Part shown: one piece after another, positions 10,901 through 20,800 of the stretch
How the letters are laid out: each line of letters opens with the position of its first letter
Numbering within the stretch: the first letter of the stretch is position 1
NCBI GenBank assembly: GCA_945875635.1
Contig: CAMCLD010000023.1
Span: 1-32,451 of the forward strand
Direction of reading: 5' to 3'
Source: an uncultured Prevotella sp.
GTDB lineage: Bacteria > Bacteroidota > Bacteroidia > Bacteroidales > Bacteroidaceae
DNA: 32,451 nt
Notes under the pieces: generated by a model
The model's input: the letters and a program-made list of their open reading frames with translations, nothing else
Database searches by the model: none
What the model was told of the DNA's origin: nothing
Program-made: the position numbers and the translations under genes

Positions 10901-11765
10901 TGGAAGCCCACTTTTCCGAATGAGGAGTTACGTTATAGGTGGTATTATTAAATGAGACTCTCGGAGTGCGGTCTGTGCCATTACCGGCATACCAAGCACG
11001 TGCAAGGTGATAATCTGAGACATTGGATATGGTAGTTGCCGGATGATCCGTACATCCCACTTCATAATCGTCAGGTACTTTATCTATCGTACAATCATTA
11101 AACACAAAGCCCGCAGTCTCACTGGTGTATGTGGCAGGAGCTGCTATTATTGGAGCACTTCCACCATGTGATACTGCTAGCTGTAAGTTGCAGTTGTTGA
11201 AAGTAATATTACCAGAACCACAGATAAAATCTACAGTACCACGGATGATACAGTCTGTAAAGGTACAGGTCATGCCTGCAGCACCATTACTGTAATACGT
11301 ATCCTGAAGACCGTCAAGGCAGATGTTCTCATAGGTGTTGTTGGTACCTTTATCCCAAAGGCAGACGCCACGCTCCGCACTTCCGCTCCATGGCGCACGG
11401 CATTTGAGAGTAAGGTTCTTGATACTCACGTTGGAGCCGGTCTGCAAAGTAGCCGTCTTGTCTAATCCCTCTACCGCAGGACTATTCTTGATAATTACGC
11501 CATCACGACTCTCACCAATCAGATGCGTATAGTCCTTGACCTGAGTATTAATCTCTGTGCCAAGGTCGTATACTCCATTCTTGATGAATATCTCATAAGG
11601 AGAAGATGCCGTTCCCGAAGCGTTAGTAAGGGCTGTCTTGAGTTCATCGACAGTGGTAGCTGTGAAATCATAAGCCCAAGCACTTAGCTGAAAGCCTGCC
11701 AGCAAGAGCAACAGCACATTAGTACGGATGAATTGCTTGAAATGACTATTTGTCTTGATATTCAT
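1920..11765 (-). CDS. Giant secreted protein with two pectinesterase domains
   Basis: A 3,281-residue protein with a signal peptide (about 1-31, ending AWA). An N-terminal pectinesterase (CE8-like) domain (about 32-300) has QDTYY (Asp155), GTVDF (Asp179) and LARAW (Arg256). A second (about 2600-2930) has WQDTYY (Asp2775), GVVDW (Asp2800) and LARPW (Arg2866). All three catalytic positions are kept in both, so both should remove methyl esters from pectin. Between them: three related beta-sandwich modules (about 315-463, 464-610, 686-808), InlB-type repeats (about 612-682, 1262-1330, 1722-1817, 2142-2215), a Big_2-like Ig domain (811-900), a chitobiase/Fn3-associated module (903-983) and unassigned beta-rich segments. 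After the second catalytic domain come an Fn3-like module (about 2972-3057), a GWSTICLPY...RAWLP domain (about 3084-3230) and a sorting-like tail (YNISGQQV...GIYISRGKGK). The ATG follows an A-rich leader; the gene lies 122 bp after the other giant and is probably cotranscribed with it. Binding roles are inferred. Confidence 0.9.
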   Translation of the reverse strand: MNIKTNSHFKQFIRTNVLLLLLAGFQLSAWAYDFTATTVDELKTALTNASGTASSPYEIFIKNGVYDLGTEINTQVKDYTHLIGESRDGVIIKNSPAVEGLDKTATLQTGSNVSIKNLTLKCRAPWSGSAERGVCLWDKGTNNTYENICLDGLQDTYYSNGAAGMTCTFTDCIIRGTVDFICGSGNITFNNCNLQLAVSHGGSAPIIAAPATYTSETAGFVFNDCTIDKVPDDYEVGCTDHPATTISNVSDYHLARAWYAGNGTDRTPRVSFNNTTYNVTPHSEKWASSIGTAPDTERRVFSAETTDVPQLLHYKLDFTKEWAKNKISTGGNASKYDVTSTDDEGVPTLSSYDQNSQYMKFVGYYKNETYGLYHKAYFEVPVKKGKYTITLGTSDFGGDIKVKMVTASSTSDIATINNNGNKYASNPQNVVSQTVSVTEDCTLKIINEDNPTNVYYPYFEIQELETASRTFKDFKIDFRTSKSSEPYYSVILPNDNTLPTGVEISNVAIHGNQHGAKSVTIKVPVDGPVKFTLGTCQFGKSITVTDKDGNSLATIKNSGSCDNSAISVETANYNKYVEWRYNKEEANVLTFVLNGYLPYFFAEVCDYIPQATVTYYNTDGTTVVGSEVVNGGSALTFAYGAENVTVSEGYKFRGWFDKASGGKKIAEGTAVNADLNLYAVATEIEVCDHGKTFNYNLTDQLFYPEDHECIDIDGGKYNGSQHGWQVNNSLSVPVAGKAIISFTLCTYSKSQTISITDGAGNVLKTVSHENGKGDQDITYEYNGAAKTLKIVMQNTAYIHNVKVENLPLEDPDMRFAIGKETVIVNVGGTYSLQKDVDFTDKYPDNNYTYTSSNQEIVAVDANGKITAGNKYGQAVVTVHHDKTTTLAAADLNFTVKVISNQGQVSKPALTINKDGSVSVNVGNIEESGISFYYTNDGNEPTASSTKVTDGTIASTLTNGKVIKVIAIDDSNDKSPSDIVTAYVNVEGTFTWNWNTSGTLQTKPIITGNVEDIVDENTKAVIGKKLTQSFYDKEPVKAVAVQPTDGIAVSEPDEESTISFNIIPVAGVYFKPTNVSFKAASLTSSGLMDVYLKSENNSYPLVMNKYVLRDNKELFDNDVFKAIAGMTDISTIPAAAEEWSLKTYIYTLTKAKQWGFSDIVISGMFTGVEYDGVFFNISASAEPAEGGVVTHSPAALKVQAGKHVTFKASPNTGYKFVKWRDYDKNEDVSTELEAYIESLNNDVSYEAVFEKLPLISFENNVTDLNGVVPSAIYVNADGTLTIPENNTLYKEGYALTAWTDGTKEYLVGQTYTFTSDITLKPVMSKCDKALTDTDVPVTATWYFDQKNGAPVISWTTKTTVFTYTKCITVNGSKVDLPMVMTGAKADNNDARVNFLKDTDGKEALGGQLNQNLTLKIPAVYGMVVKVKASGKADYESDPTTPSVTKFQNATNNTELSFYDNAEGTQSNAVGKKEILNDYLLQYTYQGDASEIYVKVDYAGSAAKRSYGFFEYLEVEYPQLPEVKVTNSITSDLITTWEKVENAGATEMTQPDKNGNTGKRYKEGDNVTITVTAGYGYYIKGLKEGDTSLTITKVETAADSEKPTKVTANYTVKATSGNITVEYAHLPMAKVRLETVDKKLGLVDFTPNHIYENFYEKGEDYVESYFVAGDNIEGTSDASDDYVLEKWVNVNSAEVNTSPTLSVEVPAEGKSVTYQAYFTPGKMGTVIFDETNNAWLTTDNGATYTEFTIDKNSTWPADQIDCRSFYIPRYHGLFKSYDAEKNEKGWTLLWWIDESNNKYEIGKNYSFATEGQEVKLRPVFVENKTGIDNRINEPVITFEFGTGIGIRAQKLDIPKETDTYLCAPVSIEVLDNGSKYSYTRDATLLISTGKKGFVRNTDFNEWTAIGQGTTLSISSCAGATIEILTYAPISTTTIDGVVPTEYEKVGEHEYIYRYTTQNPASRIPVVIGDDYSYYKWIRSKMLASNRVQLIATVENAEQGEITKTEVVVGEEADEKEYITKLEEGGYSLIQGTRVKISFERKFAYVFDKIVDPDKIVDGEPFTVLKMLDNGNVSMVKPDDAREAVEVAKNEDGTWGSKDKVFILRVMEPTDEEKRKGQRTRYEVEFEITKHRNLQFYFKEKPTYYITFNPGMYASGIAPTAKWVEEGDEYVIPKNTTLYYSGYTLHRWKSEDGTQTFEIGNTYKAPGNNLRLFPVFEKNTFSLLDEDLTKESTATWNFTHNAGAPDIAYERSSGILVTQLKKDPDDVNSDFIDLKIDLNASDRKDEGGNTIKGKFNNMSDDDRCQINMYSILSFPVTKGCGIALEAVSTISTTSIAGKTSGNGGYTAGNVVTTTWDGSEGTQDVNFQSDGRYYTYFAVTYKPQTIAKPALQSVSFGGNLLTEEQLDTLKNDETITLETCPITLDEKGVLVSEKIGKVEATASGSGHVEVVQPTINTPTAVIRLLSAGNILLNTYIVNFTLKAPTSDVEGAQLTPQFKYTEINGVKYDDTNVTVENMPASGYIKVVFDRTMQSVTLRFTDKDNNLNETFTAEPGKELIFYYWNLTNKELNYELPGSMFKDIYGKEFAGNFEKHFKTRGTTKEIVHKTFDFIVGEDGSLDDAIKAANADMGTDRYLIFIPDGEYQLTGNESLEGRYNITSDGAWPCDGNGNPVTNDDMASKYNYENGMTQVTRPKVSIIGQSREGVKIFNHPVVEGISYTATIHVGREATDFYAEDITLENRFNYWSTMNGGSGAGRAVVLWDQGQRTVMKNVSMMSWQDTYYSSNATSDYRGYFENCAIGGVVDWLCGDGNIWLEKCDIVVRDRSGNNLAAPSQEAEQQWGYVFMDCNIVPEFPLSQMEKLKDKTWTLARPWANSPTKSPACTFINTKMSVLPKDQGWGSMGSGAILRFHENHTMDGGGTVLSLGARSLAACAPAAGSDDCVMNDTEASKYTIENVLGGSDSFTPKERTMQIDAKSGGKEAYDKSNSKEWDDQIETDDDRLQWQAHPNALCYFVFKMENDEWCYKANLTETSISLDQLSLGSGTYCVRAANQYGGLGAPTKPITYQEMKRYTLTIKQLGNLTVDGVPYGWSTICLPYNAKTPENVKVYAATAHNKTTDTELISDYYMTLTPVDYLTKEKGYVVYGPAGEYVFKGTSHNDNVPTILEGNATGSPISSVNHNCYVLANKTYGLGFYKYTGSTLSPYRAWLPAEMVESDINISLSSGTKGIRFVFDEEDIPTSLRGILYGTMDMTGDDRLYNISGQQVSQPGPAGIYISRGKGKVVHK

Positions 11766-11819
11766 ATCTTTGTTGTTTTTTTGTTTTCTTGTATGTTGGC
11801 TTCGCCCGGTTATTTATTG

Positions 11820-11860
11820 TTCTTCGACCAGCGATGGTGTTCTTCAACAAGGTCGAAGAA
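11820..11860 (-). promoter_or_regulatory. Inverted repeat with alternative pairing between the giants
   Basis: TTCTTCGACC (11820-11829) is a perfect 10-bp inverted partner of GGTCGAAGAA (11851-11860), with a 21-nt loop. Inside the loop, in the minus-strand transcript, a GTTGAAGAA sequence could pair with the same first arm, with one G-U pair. Two mutually exclusive hairpins are therefore possible in the spacer ahead of the pectinesterase gene. No U-tract follows. It could be an intercistronic stabiliser, a processing site or an attenuator-like switch. Confidence 0.4.
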
Positions 11861-11871
11861 TACAAGGGGGC

Positions 11872-11889
11872 AGCGGCAAGAGTGCCGCT
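11872..11889 (-). terminator. GC-rich hairpin over the stop codon of the larger giant
   Basis: AGCGGCA (11872-11878) and TGCCGCT (11883-11889) form a 7-bp GC-rich stem with a 4-nt loop. It overlaps the TAG stop codon (11888-11890) of the larger giant gene. No U-tract follows on the minus strand, so strong intrinsic termination is doubtful. It more probably limits read-through or protects the upstream mRNA 3' end. Confidence 0.4.
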
Positions 11890-14800
11890 ACATGACGCGC
11901 ACCTTTACCTTACCCACGATATAGAGCCCCGACTGGAAACCGCTGTATGTTGCGTTACCAGGACGTACATCGAGAATGCGGTAGAGTTGTCCTGAGACAG
12001 TATAGACACTGACCGTTGTAGAGTAAGTGCTCTCTATTCGTATGCAGTTCTTGCCAGCTGGCGATACAATGAGATAATCGCCATCAACACCCTCTTCACC
12101 TTCCCGTTCTGAACCATCAGGAGAGATGTGTTCTATACCGTTTGCCTGGTCGATATATATGACAGAGACGTATGGTGTCTGATGCTTTGCTGCAGAGGCG
12201 GTCTTCTTCATATATGTACGGAACGGCAGAATCAAGGATGACTGGTCGGAGAAGCCTGTACCGTCGTCATTAATACCGTAAATGCTTCCTACTACTGCAT
12301 CAGTGGCAATGAAGGTGCCAGTATGTGCATGAGAAGAGGTAGCGGTATTCATAGCTTCTGTCACCGGAATGGTGATAGTTCCCTTATAGCCATAGGCATT
12401 GAAGGTTACTGTCTGTGCCGGCTGCGGAGTGTTGGTACGGTTATAGAACTCACTTGTGAGGTCGAACTCATAGAAGCTCTTGCCTGGCAAGCTCATGATG
12501 TAAGGCACACTTGCCTTCAGCGGCAGATAGTCATCCCAGGTGTGTTCCTGTGCATAGTAGGTGTTGACATCAGAGTTGTAGCTCTGCGAGCCGTACGTCT
12601 GCACGAAGAAGTCATTGGAGAAGGTATAGGTGACACGTTCAGTACCGCCACCTGTGAAGAGTCCTTCACCCGGTCGCTTGAAGACAGCCTTGTCTCCTGC
12701 TTCGCTTACAGTTGTCATGCCACGGAGCCAGTACTCATGGTGGAGGTTCCAGTGGTTGTCAGCAGGGTCAGTATCAACAGGAGCCGTGCCGTAGAAGTGA
12801 GTTATCTCACCATTGAGACTTGCCTCAGCCTTGTTGACTGTGAACGGCAGGCAGATGCCTTCCCATGCATCGTTGGCAGATTCGGAATAGAACTTAGGCT
12901 TCCTTGTGTACCAAGCACGGTCGGTTACGCTGAACTCTATAGGCACACAGAAGTCGTTGTTATCCTCCGACTCGTCAGCACGCTCCACGAGATGCAGATA
13001 CTGAGTAGAGAAGCCAGCACTGCCCTCAACTATCTGATGCAGCTGTATCTCAGTCTCAGGAGTCGTCTCCGTATAGTTGAACGGATAGACAGCATCATAG
13101 ACATCAGTAGTACTTGACTCATTGTCAGCAGAAGTATAAACGAGGAGGTTTCTCGAAACGTCCGGCTTGACAAAGAGCCTGCTGTAAGCAGAAGCAACAT
13201 CCTTGACAGGTGCGTAGTAAACGCTTCCCGTATATCCGGCAGCTGCAGTCAGGTCATTCTTACAGGTGAAGTCGATAGCTGTTGTTGCAGGTAGATATAC
13301 ATAGGTGTTCATCATCGTTGCATCACGCTTGAACGCATTGTAATGGAACGTGCTGAGATTTGTGTCACGGTAGTAACCCGCTGCACGATAAACCCTGTTG
13401 GTCATGTCGCTCACCTGATTAGAGTGAATGCGAGAAGGATAAGCGTCAGGCGTTATCTGGAGCGACTGTCCCCAGAAGAGGTAGTCGTTCATAATCTCCG
13501 TATTTGCAACATTCTCCTCTACATCATGCTTTGCAGCATTGAAGAGCGGTTCGTAGTTGCCTGTCATTGACTCAGGAACCATTTCACCAACAGTAGAAGC
13601 ATTGCCATCGGTTACATCTTCTTCCGTTGCCTCATGGGCAGCCACATAACCGTGAGCACGCGGGCAGTCGATGGCATGCGTCTTGTCGTGGCGCGTCTCG
13701 TAGTTGCCATAGTTAGGATAGATGGCAGTGCCGCTACCCGTACGCAGGTAACTGATGCCAGTGGAATTAGCAGTCAGCTCATCCTTGCGGTAAGCATACT
13801 GATAGTCACCGTTGGCATAATAATCCTTGACATATTGCAGATTATTGTTGTCTGCAAGTTTGTTACGGGCTTCGAGATAATACTGGTTGAGGTCGTAAGC
13901 CACCTTGCCATAGCGGAAGTCATCTTCAGTATAGCCATCATATTTACTACCATCAAGGCGATAGACCAGAGGCTTGCCGTCAGTCGGCTTATACTCGAAG
14001 CAGCAATGGAAGTTGCCACCTTCGGAGTTGCCACTTGCAATATTACCACTTGCCAAACCGAGGTTATATATCTGTCCTTGGTTGTCTTTGATGAAGCTGC
14101 TATTCTGCGGGATGCCAGAGATCACATTGCCGTTGCCGTGTATTATGCCCATGAAACAATCAGGAGCGACATAATCATCCGGTGCAATGATATTGTTCTG
14201 GAGGACAAACTGAGCGTGAGAGCCATTGCCGCTGACAGAGTTGACAAACTGCGTGAATGCCTTGAGGTCCTGCTGGTCGCTTAGGTAGATGCGCGGTTCG
14301 GCGAATGACGATTCGCTGCTTGCACGTTCTACAGCCTCAGCAAGATGCAGGTCAACGCCTGTAGCGTGAGGATCCATCTGATGATAGTTGTGTACCAAGA
14401 GAGTGTCGTTCTTAGACATCGGAGCTGAGAAGATACCATCAAGTTGGTTAAGGGTGATACCAAGCTGCACCTTATAACCGTTCATGAAGTAGTAGGCAGG
14501 AACGTCGAGGTAGTCCTCCGTAGTGTTATAGTAACAGCCAGCAAATAGACCTGTGCCTTTCTCGTCACCCACCTTATATACATCATAAGCAGTGGCAGTG
14601 CCGTCAACCGTCCATGTATCGCTTGCGTTGAAATCTTTACCTATACGCCAGTAGTAGCCATTGGCAGCGAAGGACTCGTCAGCGTCGATAGTCACCTTGT
14701 CTTTCTTCAGACGTATCATCTCGCCGGGCAGCGCACAGTTTGCAATGGTGATGTTGCCATTGATGTCCGGTCCCTGCACGTATTCGATAGTCAGGTCGAT

Positions 14801-17800
14801 GGTGTAAGTGTAGTTGCGTACAACTTCGGAATAGAGATCTGGACCGAGAGTAGCTGATGAAACATTATCACTCCAAGTCACAACATCGCCTTCAGTTGTC
14901 TTAGTGTATAGAGATTTAATAGGCTGATACAAATCGAAGTCACCTGTTCTGTAGTAATAAGTACCATCATTGGTTATAGTAGTACCAGTTTCTACCTCAT
15001 CGTATTTACCGTTTTCCTGTTTTGTATAAACCTTGCCATCTAAAGGCAGTTTTTCTTTAACTTCTTTAAGTTTATAATTTCCAGATTCATCCTTAAAAGG
15101 ATTACCATCACCATCTAACTCATAGGTCTTTGCCGGGGCAGAGAGGATGACAGTCGCCTTATAAGGCTTGGATAGATGGTCTTCATAGTATGCTGATGTA
15201 GAATTGTCCGCTTTATCTTCAAGAGTGAACAATATCTTCGGATAACTTGTATAAACCGTGCTTGGAAGCATTGTTTCAGATGTCACAGCTGTGGTTCCGT
15301 TCATGGGCAGAGTAGCTATAAAACCTGTCCCATCATCTGGCGCAAGTACTTTAAGTGTATATTTGCCTTTTACGGCATTGCCACTCTGGTCTTTCTCTCC
15401 TTCTGTGTAGTTACGTTTAGAGAGGTCGCATTCATAGTTATCATAGGTACGCTGCTTGGTGAGACCGATGACTTTGACCTCCTGTCCCGGCTTCATACCA
15501 GAGAGCACCATGATTTCGTCATTGCTGCTCTTGAACGTATTTTCTCCCTTAGAGGTATAGCCAGTGATATGAGCATTGTAATAATAGTTATAGCCAGTCA
15601 CATACCAGTAGTGGATTTCGTCATTGTTAGCAGAAGTATCTGTTCCATTCTCAGCTTTCATAATCCGCTTGGCACCTGTGCCTGCTGCTTCTGGCATCTC
15701 AAAGCCATTGGGGAAGCAATCATCAACTATGTATCGACCTTCTTGTAAGGCTGGGAACACAAAGTTACCTGTGGTCTCAAGGAAGTCCTCACTGTGTGGA
15801 TCTTCTTCTGCACGCTTATGGATATTGTCAGCATAGACATAACCGCCGCCTTCGTCCTCACGTACATCAATGAGATTCATCTCAATGACACCATAGATAG
15901 GACCATAGAAAGGCTTGTCTTCAATCACATCGCCTTCCTTCTTGAGTTCTTGAACATTCTGAATCTTCAAGGCATAGCCTGAAGCGATGCCTATCATGTT
16001 CTTTGCCGTGCCATTGTTGCGCTGTTCAAACTTTGTTTCTTTGCCTTTGTCTTCACCAGTACCGAAGTATCCGTCAATTAATGCTTGCTTATTATCTTTA
16101 TAAGATATTGTTTGCTTTACTCCGTCATTGTTATACATTGAATCAGTGAAAGCTACATTAGAGTTGATAGCACCGACATAGCGGATATTATTGGCAAAGC
16201 CCATGTAGTTGCGGGCACGCTTGGTGGTAATAGGACTGGTCGCGCCAGAATACAGTTTGCCATCATTAAAAGCCACATTTTTGGCGAACATCTGTATCTC
16301 GCCCACACGTGACACGGAATAAGGAGTCTTGTCGGTGGAGTTAGTGGCATAGTCGCGCGCACCGAGGAGCGTAAAGCAGTTGTCGGTAAGGCGCAGAATG
16401 TCCATACGCTGGAAGGTGTTCAGAATCTTCGGAACGTCAACAGAGGAGCTGGCGAAGCCGTAACCTGTAAGGTCCGCAGAGCGGAAGCCCTGTGCGTAGG
16501 AGAGGTGACCGTCGCCGAAGATGCCGCCCTCGTTGTCATACTCATATATATTATGGTCTTCTGTGTTTATGTCAGTAGGCAGTTTGCTTGCGTCAACCGT
16601 TCTTTCGTCACTCAATACATAATAGTATTTTCCAGCCATATAGATATAGCGGTAGTTGCCATCCTTGTCCTTATAGTAGTAGCCTTGCAGGTCAGTGCCA
16701 GACTTAATGTCCGTCACCTGCTTCATCTCCTGGTGGGAGATGGTGATGTGGTCACAGTCAACATTGTTATTCGTATCAGCATCCCCAGGCATAACCACAC
16801 GGTCAGCGACAAGGACAGTTGTGTTTCCGCCGAAGTTCTTGGTCGAGCCTCCTGGCAGTGAAGCCAGTTCAGCCTTATGATCATCGTTGGTGGTGAAAGC
16901 TGCATCGAGGTTGTACTTGTCCGTAAACTTCAATACAGTGGTATTGTTAGCCATAACCGATGCGCCATGCGCAAGGGAGTAGCCACCGCCATAGACAGCC
17001 TCGCCAATCTTGATGTGAACATTGTTCCATCCAACAGAAGGCGTTTCCGCTTCTATTGGCTTGAAATAAGCAGACTTGTCAGAGATATCTATGCGCGTAC
17101 CATTATCTATAGCAACGATATCGTTATAGACACCCTCGGAGACCATGTCTCCAGTGACGAGATAGACAGACTGCTTGATTGCAGGAGATTCAGTCGTTTC
17201 GTCTTTGATATCCTTGTTGGCTTGGTCAGTACGGTTGAGAATATACCTGCCAGTCTTGCCGAACAAGACCTCATAGTATTTAGGATAGCCGACCTTGACC
17301 TGAGTGGAACCCCAGATATAGCCAGAGTATGAGCCACCCGTCACAGACTTGTAGATATGTCCGTTGAAGACCTCCACGTTGGTCACGCCGATGACATTAC
17401 CCTGCTGTCCTCCTCCGTAGATGAAGTTGGCAGATGTGCCAGAAGGTCCGAAAGTTTCAGAGATAACAGGCTCAGAACAAGACAATCCATGCGCAACCCT
17501 GACATTCGGGTTGCCATAGACATAGCTCTCCATGCCGTAGCCAGCAGCATAGACATTGAGAGCGGAGAACTTCGGGTTGGACGAGATGAGCTCGTTGGAC
17601 TTGTCGAGCAGAGCCTTATTTATGCCTGCAAGCATATCGCTTTGGAGGTTGATGGTGATGTCACCGCGTATAGTGCCAGTCTCATAGCAGCCGCCATAGA
17701 CATTGCCGCCAACATAAGCACCATCAACTACGGTTGGGGAGAACTTGCAGTTTACATTCAGCTTGATGAACGGATAAACCGACTTGGCAAGACCGAGGAG

Positions 17801-20800
17801 GTAGCCGCCTTCGTGATAGATTTTGTTCTCACCGCTCTTCCAGATGTAGTTTGCGTTGTTGCATCCGCCCACTATCTTGTCGGTGATGGTAAGACCATTT
17901 GGGAAAGAGTATTCAAAGACATTGCCTTTCTTCTCGCCGTCAGTCTTCGGATAGACGTTCATGTTTCCACGGTTTCCTCCGCAGAAGAATGATCCTATGA
18001 TACAGTCTTCAAGTCCTGTGCCGTCCACTGTTCCATTCCAGAGGAGTTCGCCCTGAATATCCATCTCCACTGGCTGGAAGTACAGGTCAAGGAGATGAGG
18101 ATATACAAGAGGTCTCTCATCATTCTTTGTTGGCAGATAGAGCGTGCTGATACCTTTGTTGGAAGGGTCGGTAAGCCAGTCAATAGTTTTTCCGAGGTCA
18201 AGGTCTCCATTAACTTTAGTGAGATCGCCATTGAGCTTGCGGAAATTGGTCATAAAGGCATTGTCCTCACTTGCCGTAAAGAGAGCATCACCGTTGCATC
18301 CCATGAATACCCTGCCGATTTTCACATGGCTACCTATATTAAGGCTGACAGAACCAACCATGTCTGTTCCAGAACCAGACGAAGGATTTACCTTAAGCAC
18401 GGTGGCGGAATTGCCGCCTCCATAGACATCGCCCTTTATTGAGACAGTGTCACTTATGCTGTTTCCTGCAATTTGGATGTTCACCTTATTGGTGAGCGGT
18501 CGCCAGGAATTGATGTTCACAATCTTGGCAGCATCGCTGGCAGACTTGTATGAAGGCATTGTCTCACGCATAGGCACAGTATATACAAGGTCAAACTGCT
18601 CAGATGAAGGGTCATCAGGATTAAGGAGATAGTGTTCGTTTACCGTCACTTTCTCATTGCCTTTACGGTCGAGAGCGTATAGATAGTCACCATTGCCGGC
18701 ACCATAGACATTTCCGTCTATGTGTCCACCATATATTTTAATATTGGTTCCTGAACCACCAAGGTCTTTAAACTCACCGTCTTCATCCAAACCGATGTTC
18801 ACATATCCGGACACATCGTTTGCACCATAAATGCTGCCATGGACATAGATATCCTTGTGATTATTTGTTCCTGAGCCTTCTTTTCCTATCTTTATATTGG
18901 TGGAGTTAAGTATATCTCCCATAAGTCCGCCACCGAAAATATCGTGGCAGTCCACCATGTCAATATCGACGTAAGTATTATTGACGGCATTATAGAATCC
19001 GCCACCGAATATGCGGCGACAGAAAAGTCCGCTCACATTTACGTGGGAGTCACCTGTCACTTTTCCTGAGTAACCACCACCGACAACGTCCATCACAGAG
19101 TAACCGCTGACAAAGTGTTTGTATTCCTCACCTTCTGTAATATTAGGCTTGTTCTCCATATCTTTATATTTCTCCATATTGACATTGATATGGGTATCTT
19201 TGGCAACATTAGTATTGTCACCATATCCACCGCCAAACACTGCGAAGTGAGGAGAACCCACCTTATTATAAACCTCCATCCATTCATTGGTGCTGAAGAA
19301 AGGCGTGTTGTCATTGCCAATCACGCGAGTACTGTCATTAAGAATGCCGTTGGTCATGGTGACATAAGTGTTGCCACCTATGACACACGCAAGGTTTCCT
19401 CCGCCATATATATTGTGATTGATTTTGAACTTCCTTATCTCAGGGTCATACTGAGGAGAGTAAATCTTCTTGCCCATGATGGAAGCTGGCTCCCAATTGC
19501 GTGCATCAGGCAGCCAGTAGGAAGTAAGGAGGGCATTACCACCGTTGATAAAGACATTGGCGTTGCCCGTTACATCGGCAGAAGTGATGCGCTTTGCATC
19601 AGTCATATCTTCGTCGTCAAGGATGTTGCCCCATCCTCCTCCAAAGATGTTGTAGCCGATATTGCCGTTCTCAACATCGACAAGAGTATTGCCATATACC
19701 GTGCCGTTCTGACATCCTCCGTAGATACGGTTGAAGATGTGAGGTCTGGCATTTGGATTGGTAATGCCAGAAGTGGCTTTCATATACTTATCGTCTGCAG
19801 GGTCTTTACCTTCATACGGATAAGACATATCTGCATGCGGATAATCGACAATGACGTGAGTGTTACCATAGATACCACCGAGTTTTTTGTAGTCAGCACA
19901 TTCAGAATTGAGACGTCCCTTGCCTCCTGCGAAGATGTATGAGAAAATGGCTCCACCACGGATATTCAATTCAGAAGCATAATCATTAGTTCCTGTATCA
20001 GAAAGAATGGCAGTTGAACTTACGTCTGTTCCCACATTGGCGGCATCACCACCTCCGAAGACACTTCCGAAGATAATTGTGCGGTCCATCTGCCTGTCAT
20101 TGACTGTAATAGTTTCTCCATATACATGCACCTGAGTACCTTTCTTCACACGTGCCATGTGCGGGAAGTCAGTGTATGTTTCACCATTCTGCACTGATGC
20201 TATGCCCGCACCTCCTCCGAAGACATCCTGAGAGACAATGGCAGACTTGATGAAAACACAAGTATTGCTTACGCTGCCAAAGTCATAGGCAGTACTTTCA
20301 TCTGCATAAGTGTTGGTTGTGGAATAAGGCTTGGCTCCGAGACCGCCGCCGAAGATGTTGCGGCAGGCGAGCTGGTTGTCAGCCACGACCTTCGTGTCGC
20401 CGCATACATAGCCGGAATAGCCGCCGCCATGAATATTCTTGAAAGTAAAGCCGGAGAGTCCGTAGGCCCATGCCATGCGGCTTGAACGGTAGCGCAGGAA
20501 AGTCTTCGGGTCGTTACCCGTGCCGTCGGCACTACCATAGTAGAGAATCTTGTCCTCAGTGCTTACCTTCTTCGGATCGTTGTAGTCGTTGTAGATGGCA
20601 TCGTTGAGGTTTCTGTATTCTGTCATGTCTGCCACCTGATTGCGATAGCGTATGGTCTTTTCATCCACTGTAAGCTCAGTGCCGTCACTATTAAGGAAAG
20701 ATCCTGGCTGTGCCAGCACTTCCGTTGAGCCTACCTTGGTGTTCACGCCGAAGCCTGCACCGAAGACAGAGAACTGCGGATGCTCCGTTTCGTTGATGCT

